Assembly (NCBI RefSeq): GCF_030177935.1
Contig: NZ_CP089974.1
Span: 1,984,001-2,048,000 of the forward strand
From: Moraxella haemolytica
GTDB lineage: Bacteria > Pseudomonadota > Gammaproteobacteria > Pseudomonadales > Moraxellaceae
Reading direction: 5' to 3'
DNA: 64,000 nt
Numbering within the stretch: position 1 is the stretch's first letter; each line of letters begins with the position of its first letter. The position numbers were made by a program, and so were the translations under genes. Below, one piece after another: positions 55,236 to 62,448 of the stretch. The notes beneath the pieces are model-generated. The model made no database searches, was not told the DNA's origin, and worked only from the letters and a program-made list of their open reading frames with translations.

Positions 55236-56342
55236 TTAAAGTACCAATTCAATAATATCCAACTCAGCCATTTTGGCTATCGCCGACCTAATATCATTGG
55301 ACATACTTTTATCAGTTATCTGTAAAAGATTGCATAAACTAATTGGCTCATATTGTATAATTTTCTTAAGCAAATATTGACTATCGTCATTGATATTAAT
55401 CTTTAAGCCATTGGCAATGACATAGCCTTTTTCAAGCGTTCTGCCATCTACAATGTTAGAGATAATCAACGCATCATCAGGAATGTCATTTGCGTCAGCA
55501 TTGGCATTACCAAACAACTGCATATTAAAAGCACTGTCACTGCGATAGTTCGCCATATGTTCTTGCATGAATTTATCATAAATCACTGGGTCTGTCATGA
55601 TGGCAGACAATTCATTACAAGCTTGTATAATATTATCTTTGTCACTTTCCCAGTCAGACAAATTGTATCTTAAGGGTAGGATGTTGGGGGTTTGTTTGGC
55701 TAACCACTGCATATAATCATAGCCTGTTGGGGCAAATGTTCCTATCGCTAAATGGAATGTCTCGCAACCCATTGGAACAGGATTGTGCCACCACCCACGT
55801 GGGATATATAGCACATCACCAGCTTCCAATACAATCTCCATGTCAGGTGTGGTTGGCTCTGGTACATCCACATCTTTGGATTGTTGCATATATAACGGAC
55901 TTTCAAAATTGGGTTTGTATAACGCCCAGTGTTTTTTGCCCATCAGTTGCACTGCAAACACATCACGAGTATCCCAATGGCTTTTAAAAGAGGCATCACT
56001 ACCAAACGCCAAATAACCACTTACAACCGTTGGCGCTTGTACAAAATGGGAAATTTGTTTTGCCAAATTATCTACAAAAGGTTCATTGTTAATGCGATTA
56101 TAAACAATGGTTGCGCCATGTTTCATATGATGATAAATGGCAGATTTAATAAAACGATAGCGAGTTCGTCCCATGTCATTAAAGCTTTCTACATACTCAG
56201 AAATGGGTACGATTTCACCCTTTCTAAGGCGAAAAAGCTCATCTGTGGGATTGGCTCGCTGATATAATTCGTTGATTTGTTTCCAAGTAATATTCAAATC
56301 TTTGACTGCACCCTTGAATACTTTGGGTGCTTGGTATAGCAC
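55236..56342 (-). CDS. JmjC/cupin_4-type Fe(II)/2-oxoglutarate oxygenase
   Basis: From GTG 56342 the frame gives 368 residues. The metal-binding HxD lies in SHWDTRD (about residue 155) with the distal His in ETFHLAIG, and YIPRGWWHNP is typical of the cupin_4/JmjC (YcfD-like) group. A C-terminal segment resembles a winged helix. Upstream in frame are several ATGs (56387, 56381, 56369) and SSQDFRR, then TAA 56343-56345, then the GTG. The upstream codons fit the family's usual start, so the TAA is probably a nonsense change. The gene leads straight into the precursor gene, so hydroxylation of the bacteriocin is a reasonable hypothesis. Confidence 0.8.
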   Translation of the reverse strand: MLYQAPKVFKGAVKDLNITWKQINELYQRANPTDELFRLRKGEIVPISEYVESFNDMGRTRYRFIKSAIYHHMKHGATIVYNRINNEPFVDNLAKQISHFVQAPTVVSGYLAFGSDASFKSHWDTRDVFAVQLMGKKHWALYKPNFESPLYMQQSKDVDVPEPTTPDMEIVLEAGDVLYIPRGWWHNPVPMGCETFHLAIGTFAPTGYDYMQWLAKQTPNILPLRYNLSDWESDKDNIIQACNELSAIMTDPVIYDKFMQEHMANYRSDSAFNMQLFGNANADANDIPDDALIISNIVDGRTLEKGYVIANGLKININDDSQYLLKKIIQYEPISLCNLLQITDKSMSNDIRSAIAKMAELDIIELVL

Positions 56343-56459
56343 TTACCGCCTAAAATCTTGAGATGACATACCAAGATCCATGTGCATATAATACATCCCT
56401 ATTCAATTAAAACATTTTATAAAAATTTTTATCATTATATTCAAATAAAGGCAATTTGA

Positions 56460-56640
56460 CAACACAGAATAACAAAAGCCCTAGATAGGGGGATAAAAAT
56501 TGGGATTTTGGGCGATGACTTTGGGTTACCCCCCACAAGGTTTGTATTTGCTAAAATTTTTGATTTAGTATATTGCAAACAAAGAAAAACCCACCATAAG
56601 GCGGGCTTTTCACTTAATACTAGGGGGTAGGCGTAAGCCC
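56460..56640 (+). pseudogene. Second mobA 3'-end remnant
   Basis: The plus strand resembles the 3' end of mobA at about 50068-50120 (AACAAAAGCCCTAGATAGGG versus AACAAAAAGCCCTAGATAAGG), with the reading KALDRGIKIG corresponding to KALDKGKG. The frame stays open to a TAG near 56629. It suggests a second, older plasmid mobilization gene once ended here. Confidence 0.45.
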
Positions 56641-56684
56641 TCAATAGACCCTAGCAAACAGTAATATTTTAAGGATTTATCCCT

Positions 56685-57321
56685 ATGAAATCAAGTGAAA
56701 ATTACCCGAATGTCAAAAATACCCTATCGCATCCACGCCTTGCCACTTACGAGAAGTTTGCCAAAGATGCCGAACAGGCAATAAGTTTATATCAATGGAA
56801 CTTACAAATATCATCCGCCCTGTTTGAGTGTTTGGCGGTGTGCGAAGTGGTTATTATAAATTCCGTTGCCAATGCTACACAAGCTGAACATGGTGCAGAT
56901 TGGGCTTTCAATGTGCGATTTGTCCGAAGTATGCAACAAAACCGTCGAAATGAACTCCTAAACGCACGTCAAGAAACCACAGAACAGACCATTTGCGAAT
57001 TGCCGTTTGTGTTTTGGCAAGGATTTTTTTACAGCTCGTTTTGATGATGAGATTTGGAAGAAGCATTGGGCTGTTGCCTTACCCAATGCCAAGCACGCAG
57101 ATTTAGCCACAATGAGAACAGAAGTATTTGATAATCTTGAAAAAATTAGAAAACTAAGAAATCGTATTGCCCACCACGAACCAATTTTTAACCGCAATCT
57201 GCAAGGCGACTACAAACGGATTATTAAAATCATTGGCTACTGCTCACAAGATACCGCAGAATGGGTAAAATCTTGGCAAAGGGTTGTTGAATTATTAAAA
57301 ATCAAGCCTACACTCCCATAA
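56685..57321 (+). pseudogene. Abi-family (AbiF/AbiD-like) protein, frameshifted at a T7 run
   Basis: The first frame (56685-57044) gives HPRLATYEKFAKDAEQAISL and ends at TGA. The second frame continues to 57321 with FTARFDDEIWKKHW and RKLRNRIAHHEPIF. Both parts match the Abi_2 family of abortive phage-infection proteins. The shift lies at seven T (57024-57030); six T would join the frames (FWQGFFTARFDDEIW). The lesion could be a real pseudogene, slippage-based switching, or a base-call error. The gene converges on rep and overlaps its former 3' end. Confidence 0.7.
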
Positions 57322-57451
57322 CTTGCTTAAATACTCCACGATACATCAAATCCTTATGAGATGAACCATTTTTGACGGATTTATCAAAAAATTGTTTTAA
57401 AAATGGTTCAATAGTATGCCCAACTTCATCAATAATCCAACTTTGCTCATC

Positions 57452-58345
57452 TTAGGGCAAATTCTCAAAATATTCAATAAATGCCCTGTTTTCGCTTTCT
57501 TGGCGTTGTTTCTCGGCTTGTTCCGCTATTTTGGCTTGTCTTTCACGCTCCGCCTGTTCCTTGCCTGCTAGGCGTTCATTCTCGGCTTTTTGTAGGTTCT
57601 CATAGTACTCATCAAGCCCCCAACGCTCATCAATGGCTTTATTCTCAATGTTTCTTTTGCGAAAATGATTGACTGTTTCGCCCTTGCTTTCCAAATAGAT
57701 AATATATTCAGCGACTTTTTGACGGACAATAACAAGCTCTTTATCAGTCAAGCCATGCAAAATGTCTAGCGTGTCAGGGTCTCTTTCCTTGCTACTAGGG
57801 TTCAAAGCATTTGCCAATGAGTCAGCCTTTTTGCGTTTATCATTGATAATTAGCGTAAAATGCGTGATGATTTTACCTAGTTTTTCCTGTTCAAGGGTCA
57901 ATTCAAATTCGCCTTGTTCGTTAATTTCTTTTATAACTGGGTTTAAAACATATCTTTTAAAATCATTGACCGCACTATATTTATCAATACACCCAAAGAA
58001 ATCTTTCCATTCATCAATAACCATTGTTACTTGTGGATGTTTTTTGCCGTGTGGCGGTTTTGCCCCTGCTCTTTTACAGCACAATTCATAAAGGCGTTTT
58101 GTGTGAAAACGCTTTAAATCTATGGTTTTCTCATAGGGATATCTAGTGTAGGCTTCCCCTGTTTTTTGGATTAAATACGCCAAAACATCTGAAAACATCA
58201 AATAAATAAAACCGCTCTTTTCTTGGTAGGCTACCGCCTGCACCCAATTAGCGTGCAAGTCTAACAACTCATAATCACCTTTTGGGTTTATAAAATACAA
58301 TCTGACAAAAAAGGAATGCAACACTACATTCCTTTTTATTGACAA
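57452..58345 (-). CDS. Rep_3-family plasmid replication initiator, truncated
   Basis: The open frame gives 297 residues from a TTG. It matches the C-terminal two thirds of Rep_3 initiators (ANWVQAVAYQEKSGFIYLMF, RLYELCCKRAG, DFKRYVLNPVIKEINEQG), winged-helix proteins that bind iterons. The N-terminal domain is missing because the frame runs back into the GST stop codon. Downstream of the TAA at 57452-57454 the same frame continues to 57308 (DEQSWIIDEVGHTIEPFLKQ), so the C terminus is also cut by a likely nonsense change. The C-terminal part is an Ala/Glu/Arg-rich coiled coil. It is almost certainly non-functional. Confidence 0.75.
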   Translation of the reverse strand: MSIKRNVVLHSFFVRLYFINPKGDYELLDLHANWVQAVAYQEKSGFIYLMFSDVLAYLIQKTGEAYTRYPYEKTIDLKRFHTKRLYELCCKRAGAKPPHGKKHPQVTMVIDEWKDFFGCIDKYSAVNDFKRYVLNPVIKEINEQGEFELTLEQEKLGKIITHFTLIINDKRKKADSLANALNPSSKERDPDTLDILHGLTDKELVIVRQKVAEYIIYLESKGETVNHFRKRNIENKAIDERWGLDEYYENLQKAENERLAGKEQAERERQAKIAEQAEKQRQESENRAFIEYFENLP

Positions 58346-58351
58346 ACAAGA

Positions 58352-58948
58352 TTATAAATCCTTGACGCTACTTGGTTTTGCCTCTAGTGCCTCAGCGTTG
58401 AGCTGTTGCATGAGCGGACTTTGATGAAAATCATAAACCGCTTGTTTATTTGATTCGCTTAGCGTCTCAAATACATCGGGCAGTCGCACACCAATCCAAA
58501 TCAATGCACACATCAACACCTTATCGCCCCACGAGTTGCTGTCGGCCGATAGGGGTGCTAGATTTGGCAAAGTACCTTTTAATAACTCAGTGGAGCGAGC
58601 CACAAAGGGGTGAAGCTCTTGTCCTTCTGGTGTAAATCGCTGGATTGAAAAAGCACGCACACCCTGAGCCAAAATCCCAAATGCTTTGGCAATTGAAGGC
58701 AAATCGGTGCTGTTATTGGCATAAAATTGCGGAGCAATCGCCTGAATGATGAGCATGGTCTCAGTGATGACCTCGCCTGTATCTAAGAGCAAAGCTGGCA
58801 CTTGGCTGAACGAATTGACAGAGACAAGCTCTGTAGGATTATCCCAAGGCATGACAAACTTTAATGCCAAGTCCACCTGCTCTAGCTTGGCAATCATAAG
58901 TAAAATACGAGTATAAGGCGAAGTGGTACTGATGTATAAAGTGTGCAT
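58352..58948 (-). CDS. Glutathione S-transferase family protein
   Basis: A 198-residue soluble protein. The N-terminal thioredoxin-like half starts with LYISTTSPYTRILLMIAKLE and has the cis-Pro region FSQVPALLLDTGEVITET with the GSH-binding Glu-Thr. A helical C-terminal half follows. The substrate is unknown. It is probably the original neighbour of parE: both are on the minus strand, and the plasmid-like block lies between them with its rep end touching this stop codon. Confidence 0.88.
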   Translation of the reverse strand: MHTLYISTTSPYTRILLMIAKLEQVDLALKFVMPWDNPTELVSVNSFSQVPALLLDTGEVITETMLIIQAIAPQFYANNSTDLPSIAKAFGILAQGVRAFSIQRFTPEGQELHPFVARSTELLKGTLPNLAPLSADSNSWGDKVLMCALIWIGVRLPDVFETLSESNKQAVYDFHQSPLMQQLNAEALEAKPSSVKDL

Positions 58949-59229
58949 AAAAACTCCGTGATGATTAATTAGTGAATAATAAAACCCAGTCCATCATAAA
59001 CCCCACCACAATAAACCAACTATATACTCTGCAATAAATGGGATAATTTAAAATGATAAGGTATGATGTGGGATAGGGTATTTGAAAGGGCGTTACACTA
59101 GGTGCAACAAATTGACAGGTCAAAAACTTTTTTGAGAAAGATGAGATTCATTACTCATCTTATAAATTTTCCATATTTTAGCATATAAGCCAGCATAAAC
59201 ACTATGGGATTTTATTTAAAGCGAATAAA

Positions 59230-60138
59230 TTAATCCAAAATTTCTAAGTATGCCAAGCCTTCCAGTATAAAGTTAATATACTCTTTGGTTTGGTTGAGTG
59301 CTGGCTTATGAGCCATAATAAATACTTGATGCAGTTTTTTATTAGTTTTTTGCTTCATTCTCTGAATGCTAAATTTAACAAAACTAGTTTGTTCAATCAT
59401 TTCTTTGGGGATAAAAAAGGTAGGTCTTACGGTATTAGCTGTATCGCTCTCATTGATTTTTAGCTCCTCGTCCTTCAGAGTATCTTTAAATCTTATTAGA
59501 AAGCCGCCATCATCCATCTCGTTTACCCAAGCCTTGCCATAATAAATACGCCAGCAATCATCTTCAAGCTCTGATAAATCTTGCCCTGCTATTTCAATAA
59601 AAATGTCTTGTAAACTCTTTCTTTCTTGAAAGGGTATTGGCAAGGTCAAAAGATAGTTCTCTTGATTTAAAAAAGCAGACACAATAACAGACAGTCTTTG
59701 TCTGCTATTTATTTTTCTTTTGTGGGTGTTATTATTCTGTTTTGGGCTGCGTCTTTTGATTGATTGCGAAGAGTTACGGTCTAAGTCATCATCGTACTGC
59801 TTTTTTGGTGCTGGTTCTGTTAGGTCAAATAGGATTTCACCACTTTGCACATTTTGATAATGACTGTCATTATCTGATTGGCTATGGTTAATCTTAGCAA
59901 GGTTTTCTTGTTTGCCTAACTTGCAATCAATCTTGTGATTTTCTACTGAGCGAAAGTGTGGCTCTACTTTGCGTTCGTTTTTAGGTTTGGATAGATTGAC
60001 ACAAGTTACGGCTATGCCACACAAAGGACAGGTAAAATTCTTTTGACTTGCAATCTTGCCAGCCTGATAAGCAATATCGGCATCTTTGGGATTGATGACT
60101 TTTTGTAAATCCAATGAGTAGGCGTTAGGTAAGGTCAT
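59230..60138 (-). CDS. Hypothetical protein with N-terminal zinc-finger-like motif
   Basis: A 302-residue protein starting at ATG 60138 behind AGG. N-terminal CPLC (about residue 37), a Cys at about 46, EPHFRS and a later Cys resemble the zinc-binding start of CoiA-like proteins, but nothing more of that family is evident. A basic low-complexity middle (IKRRSPKQNNNTHKRKINSR) separates it from a globular C-terminal half with a conserved-looking WRIYYGKAWVNEMDDGGF. Function unknown. It lies next to the palindrome array and phage-like genes and is probably accessory. Confidence 0.7.
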   Translation of the reverse strand: MTLPNAYSLDLQKVINPKDADIAYQAGKIASQKNFTCPLCGIAVTCVNLSKPKNERKVEPHFRSVENHKIDCKLGKQENLAKINHSQSDNDSHYQNVQSGEILFDLTEPAPKKQYDDDLDRNSSQSIKRRSPKQNNNTHKRKINSRQRLSVIVSAFLNQENYLLTLPIPFQERKSLQDIFIEIAGQDLSELEDDCWRIYYGKAWVNEMDDGGFLIRFKDTLKDEELKINESDTANTVRPTFFIPKEMIEQTSFVKFSIQRMKQKTNKKLHQVFIMAHKPALNQTKEYINFILEGLAYLEILD

Positions 60139-60261
60139 TGTAGTGCCTGATGGTTGCTAATTTGAAAATTATCATAGCAATTTCTAAGAAATAGCACAAG
60201 ATGGACAAAGTGGAAAAGGTTTAAAAAGTGCCGATGTCGGCACATTTAAAAATATTGAACA

Positions 60262-60371
60262 AAAGCGACGATGTCGTCGTTATTTACTCTGCCTTTTGAT
60301 TAATTCAAAAGGTAATGCTGGTGTTACTTTGATTGTTGTTAGCTTTCAAATGTGCCGATGTCGGCACATTT
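60262..60371 (+). repeat. Block A of a diverged direct repeat within the palindrome array
   Basis: It is homologous to block B (60906-61017) over about 110 bp, sharing TTTACTCTG, TTGATTAATTCAAAAGGTAA-like and GTTGTT stretches. It contains three palindromes whose arms differ from those in block B by paired changes. Confidence 0.8.
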
Positions 60372-60651
60372 AAGACTGGTAGTGGTTATCGCTTCTACAT
60401 AAATTACCCACTGTCGGGCAATTTAAAAATGAAACAGCCTTTCAAATGTATCGCTGGCGAGACATTTGAAATTAAATTTCAAAAACAAAAAAAATCAGAT
60501 AAGGATAGCAATCACATAAAATGGACGCTGGCGTCCGTTTTAAATGTAAAAAAACAACAAGTCCAAAAAGTGAAAACGTTTTCACTTTTTAAAATTAAAT
60601 AGATTAGTAAACTGTATCGTCCGTTTTAAACACTTAAAATAGCGGTCAAAA

Positions 60652-60777
60652 ATGGTCATAACCGTCTTAATTGGCATTGATAGGGCTAAATCAACACTTA
60701 ACAAAGAGGGCGTAAGAGAGCTTGTTTTTATGTGTGCAGATGTCTGCGAAACAGTCATCAAAATTATCAACCAATAG
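60652..60777 (+). CDS. Very short ORF inside the palindrome array
   Basis: A 41-codon ORF (MVITVLIGIDRAKSTL at its start) reading through one palindrome as MCADVCET. No ribosome site is seen. It may be a chance frame. Confidence 0.15.
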   Translation: MVITVLIGIDRAKSTLNKEGVRELVFMCADVCETVIKIINQ

Positions 60778-60905
60778 CAAAAATCCCGACATCGGGATTT
60801 TTGGGTAAAAGTGACGACGGCGTCACATTTGAAATACTAGAAAAGTTCCGCCGGCGGGATTTTTGTAAAATGGACGATGTCGTCCATTTTGATGAAATGC
60901 TGAGT

Positions 60906-61017
60906 AAAAGCGACGCTGGCGTCGTTTTTACTCTGTCTTTGGATTAATTCAAAAGGTAACGCCAGCACGTTACCTTTGGCTATTGTTGGTTTTAAATGTG
61001 ACGATGTCGTCACATTT
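60906..61017 (+). repeat. Block B of a diverged direct repeat within the palindrome array
   Basis: The counterpart of block A (60262-60371). First palindrome: CGACGA-TG-TCGTCG in A becomes CGACGC-TG-GCGTCG in B. Last palindrome: GTGCCGA in A becomes GTGACGA in B, with matching changes in the other arm. Confidence 0.8.
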
Positions 61018-61106
61018 GCCCTTTATGGCACTGTTTAAAAATGACCGCTGTCGGTCATTTTGGCAATCCTTAAATCGGAAAACTGTTTTCCATTTTGCTA
61101 ACAAAA

Positions 61107-61145
61107 ACCGCCCCAAAACCTTAAACAGTAAGGATTTGGGGCGGT
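61107..61145. repeat. Long hairpin (17-bp stem) near the end of the palindrome array
   Basis: The arms 61107-61123 and 61129-61145 pair with one mismatch around a 5-nt loop. On the minus strand it is followed by a T-rich stretch and would work as a terminator. It is larger than the 24-bp elements and unrelated in sequence. Confidence 0.7.
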
Positions 61146-61293
61146 AGCGAGAACGCTTAAATGAAACCAACCGTTGCACTTGTTGGCGGATGTATTATAG
61201 CCCAAAATGGGTAAAAGCGAAAACGGTTTTCGCTTTTGGACGGTGATTTTTTAAACTCGTTTGAGAAAATTTGAATCAAAAAGTAAAAAATGC

Positions 61294-61322
61294 TTGACAA
61301 TATCCCATAAAATTAGCATAAT
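61294..61322 (+). promoter_or_regulatory. Strong sigma-70-type promoter before the phage leader
   Basis: TTGACA (61294-61299), a 17-bp spacer and CATAAT (61317-61322). It drives transcription toward the structured leader and the 90-residue ORF. Confidence 0.7.
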
Positions 61323-61328
61323 GATTGT

Positions 61329-61447
61329 GCTACTGCAAAATCAGTAGCCAGCCGTGAGAAGCTGAGTATTAACAACAGGCTAGCAAGCCGTATTTGTCAT
61401 TATCGCAGTCTACAATGATTGCTTTATGTAATGATAAGCGGTTTTTT
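61329..61447 (+). ncRNA. Structured leader RNA, possibly C4/cI-type phage immunity RNA
   Basis: Just downstream of the promoter is a perfect hairpin CTACTG/CAGTAG (61330-61347), then further short stems, and an attenuator-like stem before TTTTTT near 61441. In phages P1 and P4, a leader RNA of this layout acts in antisense to silence downstream genes. The class assignment is a guess from layout, not from a covariance match. Confidence 0.3.
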
Positions 61448-61616
61448 GTTTGCACCCCTTTTATGCCTTTTCTTTTTATGGTGGATAAGGGGCAAGGCGA
61501 GCTTATGCTCGGCTGGTGTCTGTTGTGCCAGTTTCTCACCCTTGTCCTTTATCCATCGCCCTATACGTGAGAAATATAGAGCGGTATTTTACGATACAAC
61601 AGAAAAGGTAATCCCT

Positions 61617-61889
61617 ATGATCACTCCCAATTTTTCCCATTCTGGCAATCCTAATTGCGATAGCACCAATCAACGCCCCATCAGACCAAAGCCAAGCTGT
61701 GTTTGGCAAAATGGGCAATGGGTACTCAATGATGAAGCCTATAACCATCTTTTGAATGTGCGTGATACGCTACTTGCGTTTAGTAGCTATGCTCGTATCA
61801 ATAACGATAAATGCAGTGATGCCCTATTAAACACTTTGGGTATGCTGTCAGACATGATGACTAACACCCTAGAAGCCCAAGAGTCCTAG
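61617..61889 (+). CDS. Small phage-like hypothetical protein
   Basis: A 90-residue protein. ATG 61617 is used, with AAGG 8 bp upstream; a longer open frame to 61419 has no ribosome site. It contains CVWQNGQWVLNDEAYNHLLN followed by a helical region. Short proteins of this pattern occur in prophages, and its place after a leader RNA resembles Icd-like phage genes. Function unknown. A terminator follows. Confidence 0.6.
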   Translation: MITPNFSHSGNPNCDSTNQRPIRPKPSCVWQNGQWVLNDEAYNHLLNVRDTLLAFSSYARINNDKCSDALLNTLGMLSDMMTNTLEAQES

Positions 61890-61914
61890 TCAATATCGTA
61901 GCAATCCTTTGATT

Positions 61915-61952
61915 AAAACCGCCTAAAAATACTTTTGGGCGGTTTTTGTTTT
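61915..61952 (+). terminator. Terminator after the 90-residue phage-like gene
   Basis: The stem AAAACCGCC / GGCGGTTTT is followed by a T run. Confidence 0.85.
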
Positions 61953-62089
61953 TAAAGTGTTTTCTTAAAACGTTTTCATGGAGAGTTTGTCGCCTGTTTT
62001 TGTAAAATGTTTTTAAAAATTTGGCAAGCCTTTTTTGGGCGTGCTTGATTTTTTTTTGTTATTTTATTTATCACTTTTTAAGGTGTTTT

Positions 62090-62437
62090 ATGAGCAAAAT
62101 CAATGCACAAGATGAACAGCAGTACGAAATGGTGATGACAATCTCAGAATTTTTAAAAAATGAGAATCTTGTCGCCAATGATTGTGATGGTGTGGCAATG
62201 CGATTGTATGAATGCTTGCAAAAGGTTTTTGGTGGCTGTAACATCTATTTTAAAAAAGGTGTTGTTGGGCAAGCGGACGAAGAAGGTCGGCAAATGCTGA
62301 TAGACCAAGATAAAGGACTTAGTATTCATCAAATTGCCCAAAAATATCAAAAAACCTGTCAATCTGTCTACAAGAAGCTATCCAAAGCAAGGGCAGAAAG
62401 ACGCAAGCAAAATAATGAAAACTTTGGAGATTTATAA
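62090..62437 (+). CDS. Mor/C-family phage transcription activator
   Basis: A 115-residue protein. ATG 62090 follows AGGTG; the longer frame codes for a spurious hydrophobic extension. The N-terminal half carries the Mor dimer domain (NDCDGVAMRLYECLQKVFGG) and the C-terminal half a helix-turn-helix (LSIHQIAQKYQKTCQSVYKKL) with a basic tail. Mor and C switch on middle and late genes of Mu-like phages. It lies 11 bp before the I-like gene, so it may control that operon. It is the clearest phage regulator in the window. Confidence 0.82.
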   Translation: MSKINAQDEQQYEMVMTISEFLKNENLVANDCDGVAMRLYECLQKVFGGCNIYFKKGVVGQADEEGRQMLIDQDKGLSIHQIAQKYQKTCQSVYKKLSKARAERRKQNNENFGDL

Positions 62438-62448
62438 GGTGGCAAACA

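Larger units (their letters stand above)
48370..58351. mobile_element. Putative integrated, decaying plasmid (mob + bacteriocin + rep)
   Basis: Plasmid mobilization genes lie just after parE at the left, and a Rep_3 initiator ends at the stop codon of a GST gene at the right. Bacteriocin genes and remnants lie between. The native neighbours parE and the GST gene point the same way and flank the block. Several genes in it carry frameshifts or in-frame stops. The exact ends are inferred; I saw no clear target duplication. Confidence 0.65.
60228..61237. repeat. Array of many different 24-26-bp palindromes
   Basis: Perfect or near-perfect palindromes lie at 60228-60243, 60266-60279, 60348-60371, 60401-60424 (degenerate), 60444-60467, 60518-60541, 60565-60590, 60736-60747, 60778-60803, 60807-60830, 60841-60864, 60867-60890, 60906-60929, 60952-60977, 60994-61017, 61038-61061, 61072-61096 and 61213-61237. 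Most follow one plan: AAAA or AAAT, a variable arm of about 7 bases, a TG/CG/CA centre, then the complement, ending TTTT or ATTT. Arms differ between copies (GTGCCGA, GTGACGA, TGGACGA, ATCCCGA). Centres lie mostly 26-53 bp apart. They lack terminator T runs beyond the stem and are not CRISPR repeats. Function unknown. Confidence 0.9.

Noticed and set aside
48300-58400. Target-site duplication flanking the plasmid-like block
   Set aside because: I compared both borders by eye and found no convincing direct repeat.
60333-60947. ORFs of 89 and 71 codons through the palindromes as ordinary genes
   Set aside because: No ribosome sites, weak starts, and the sequence is mostly palindrome-encoded octapeptides.
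60228-61237. Palindromes as a CRISPR array
   Set aside because: The repeats differ from each other and spacers are not of uniform length; no cas genes are nearby.
60228-61237. Palindromes as a row of transcription terminators
   Set aside because: Most have no T run beyond the stem, and they do not follow genes.
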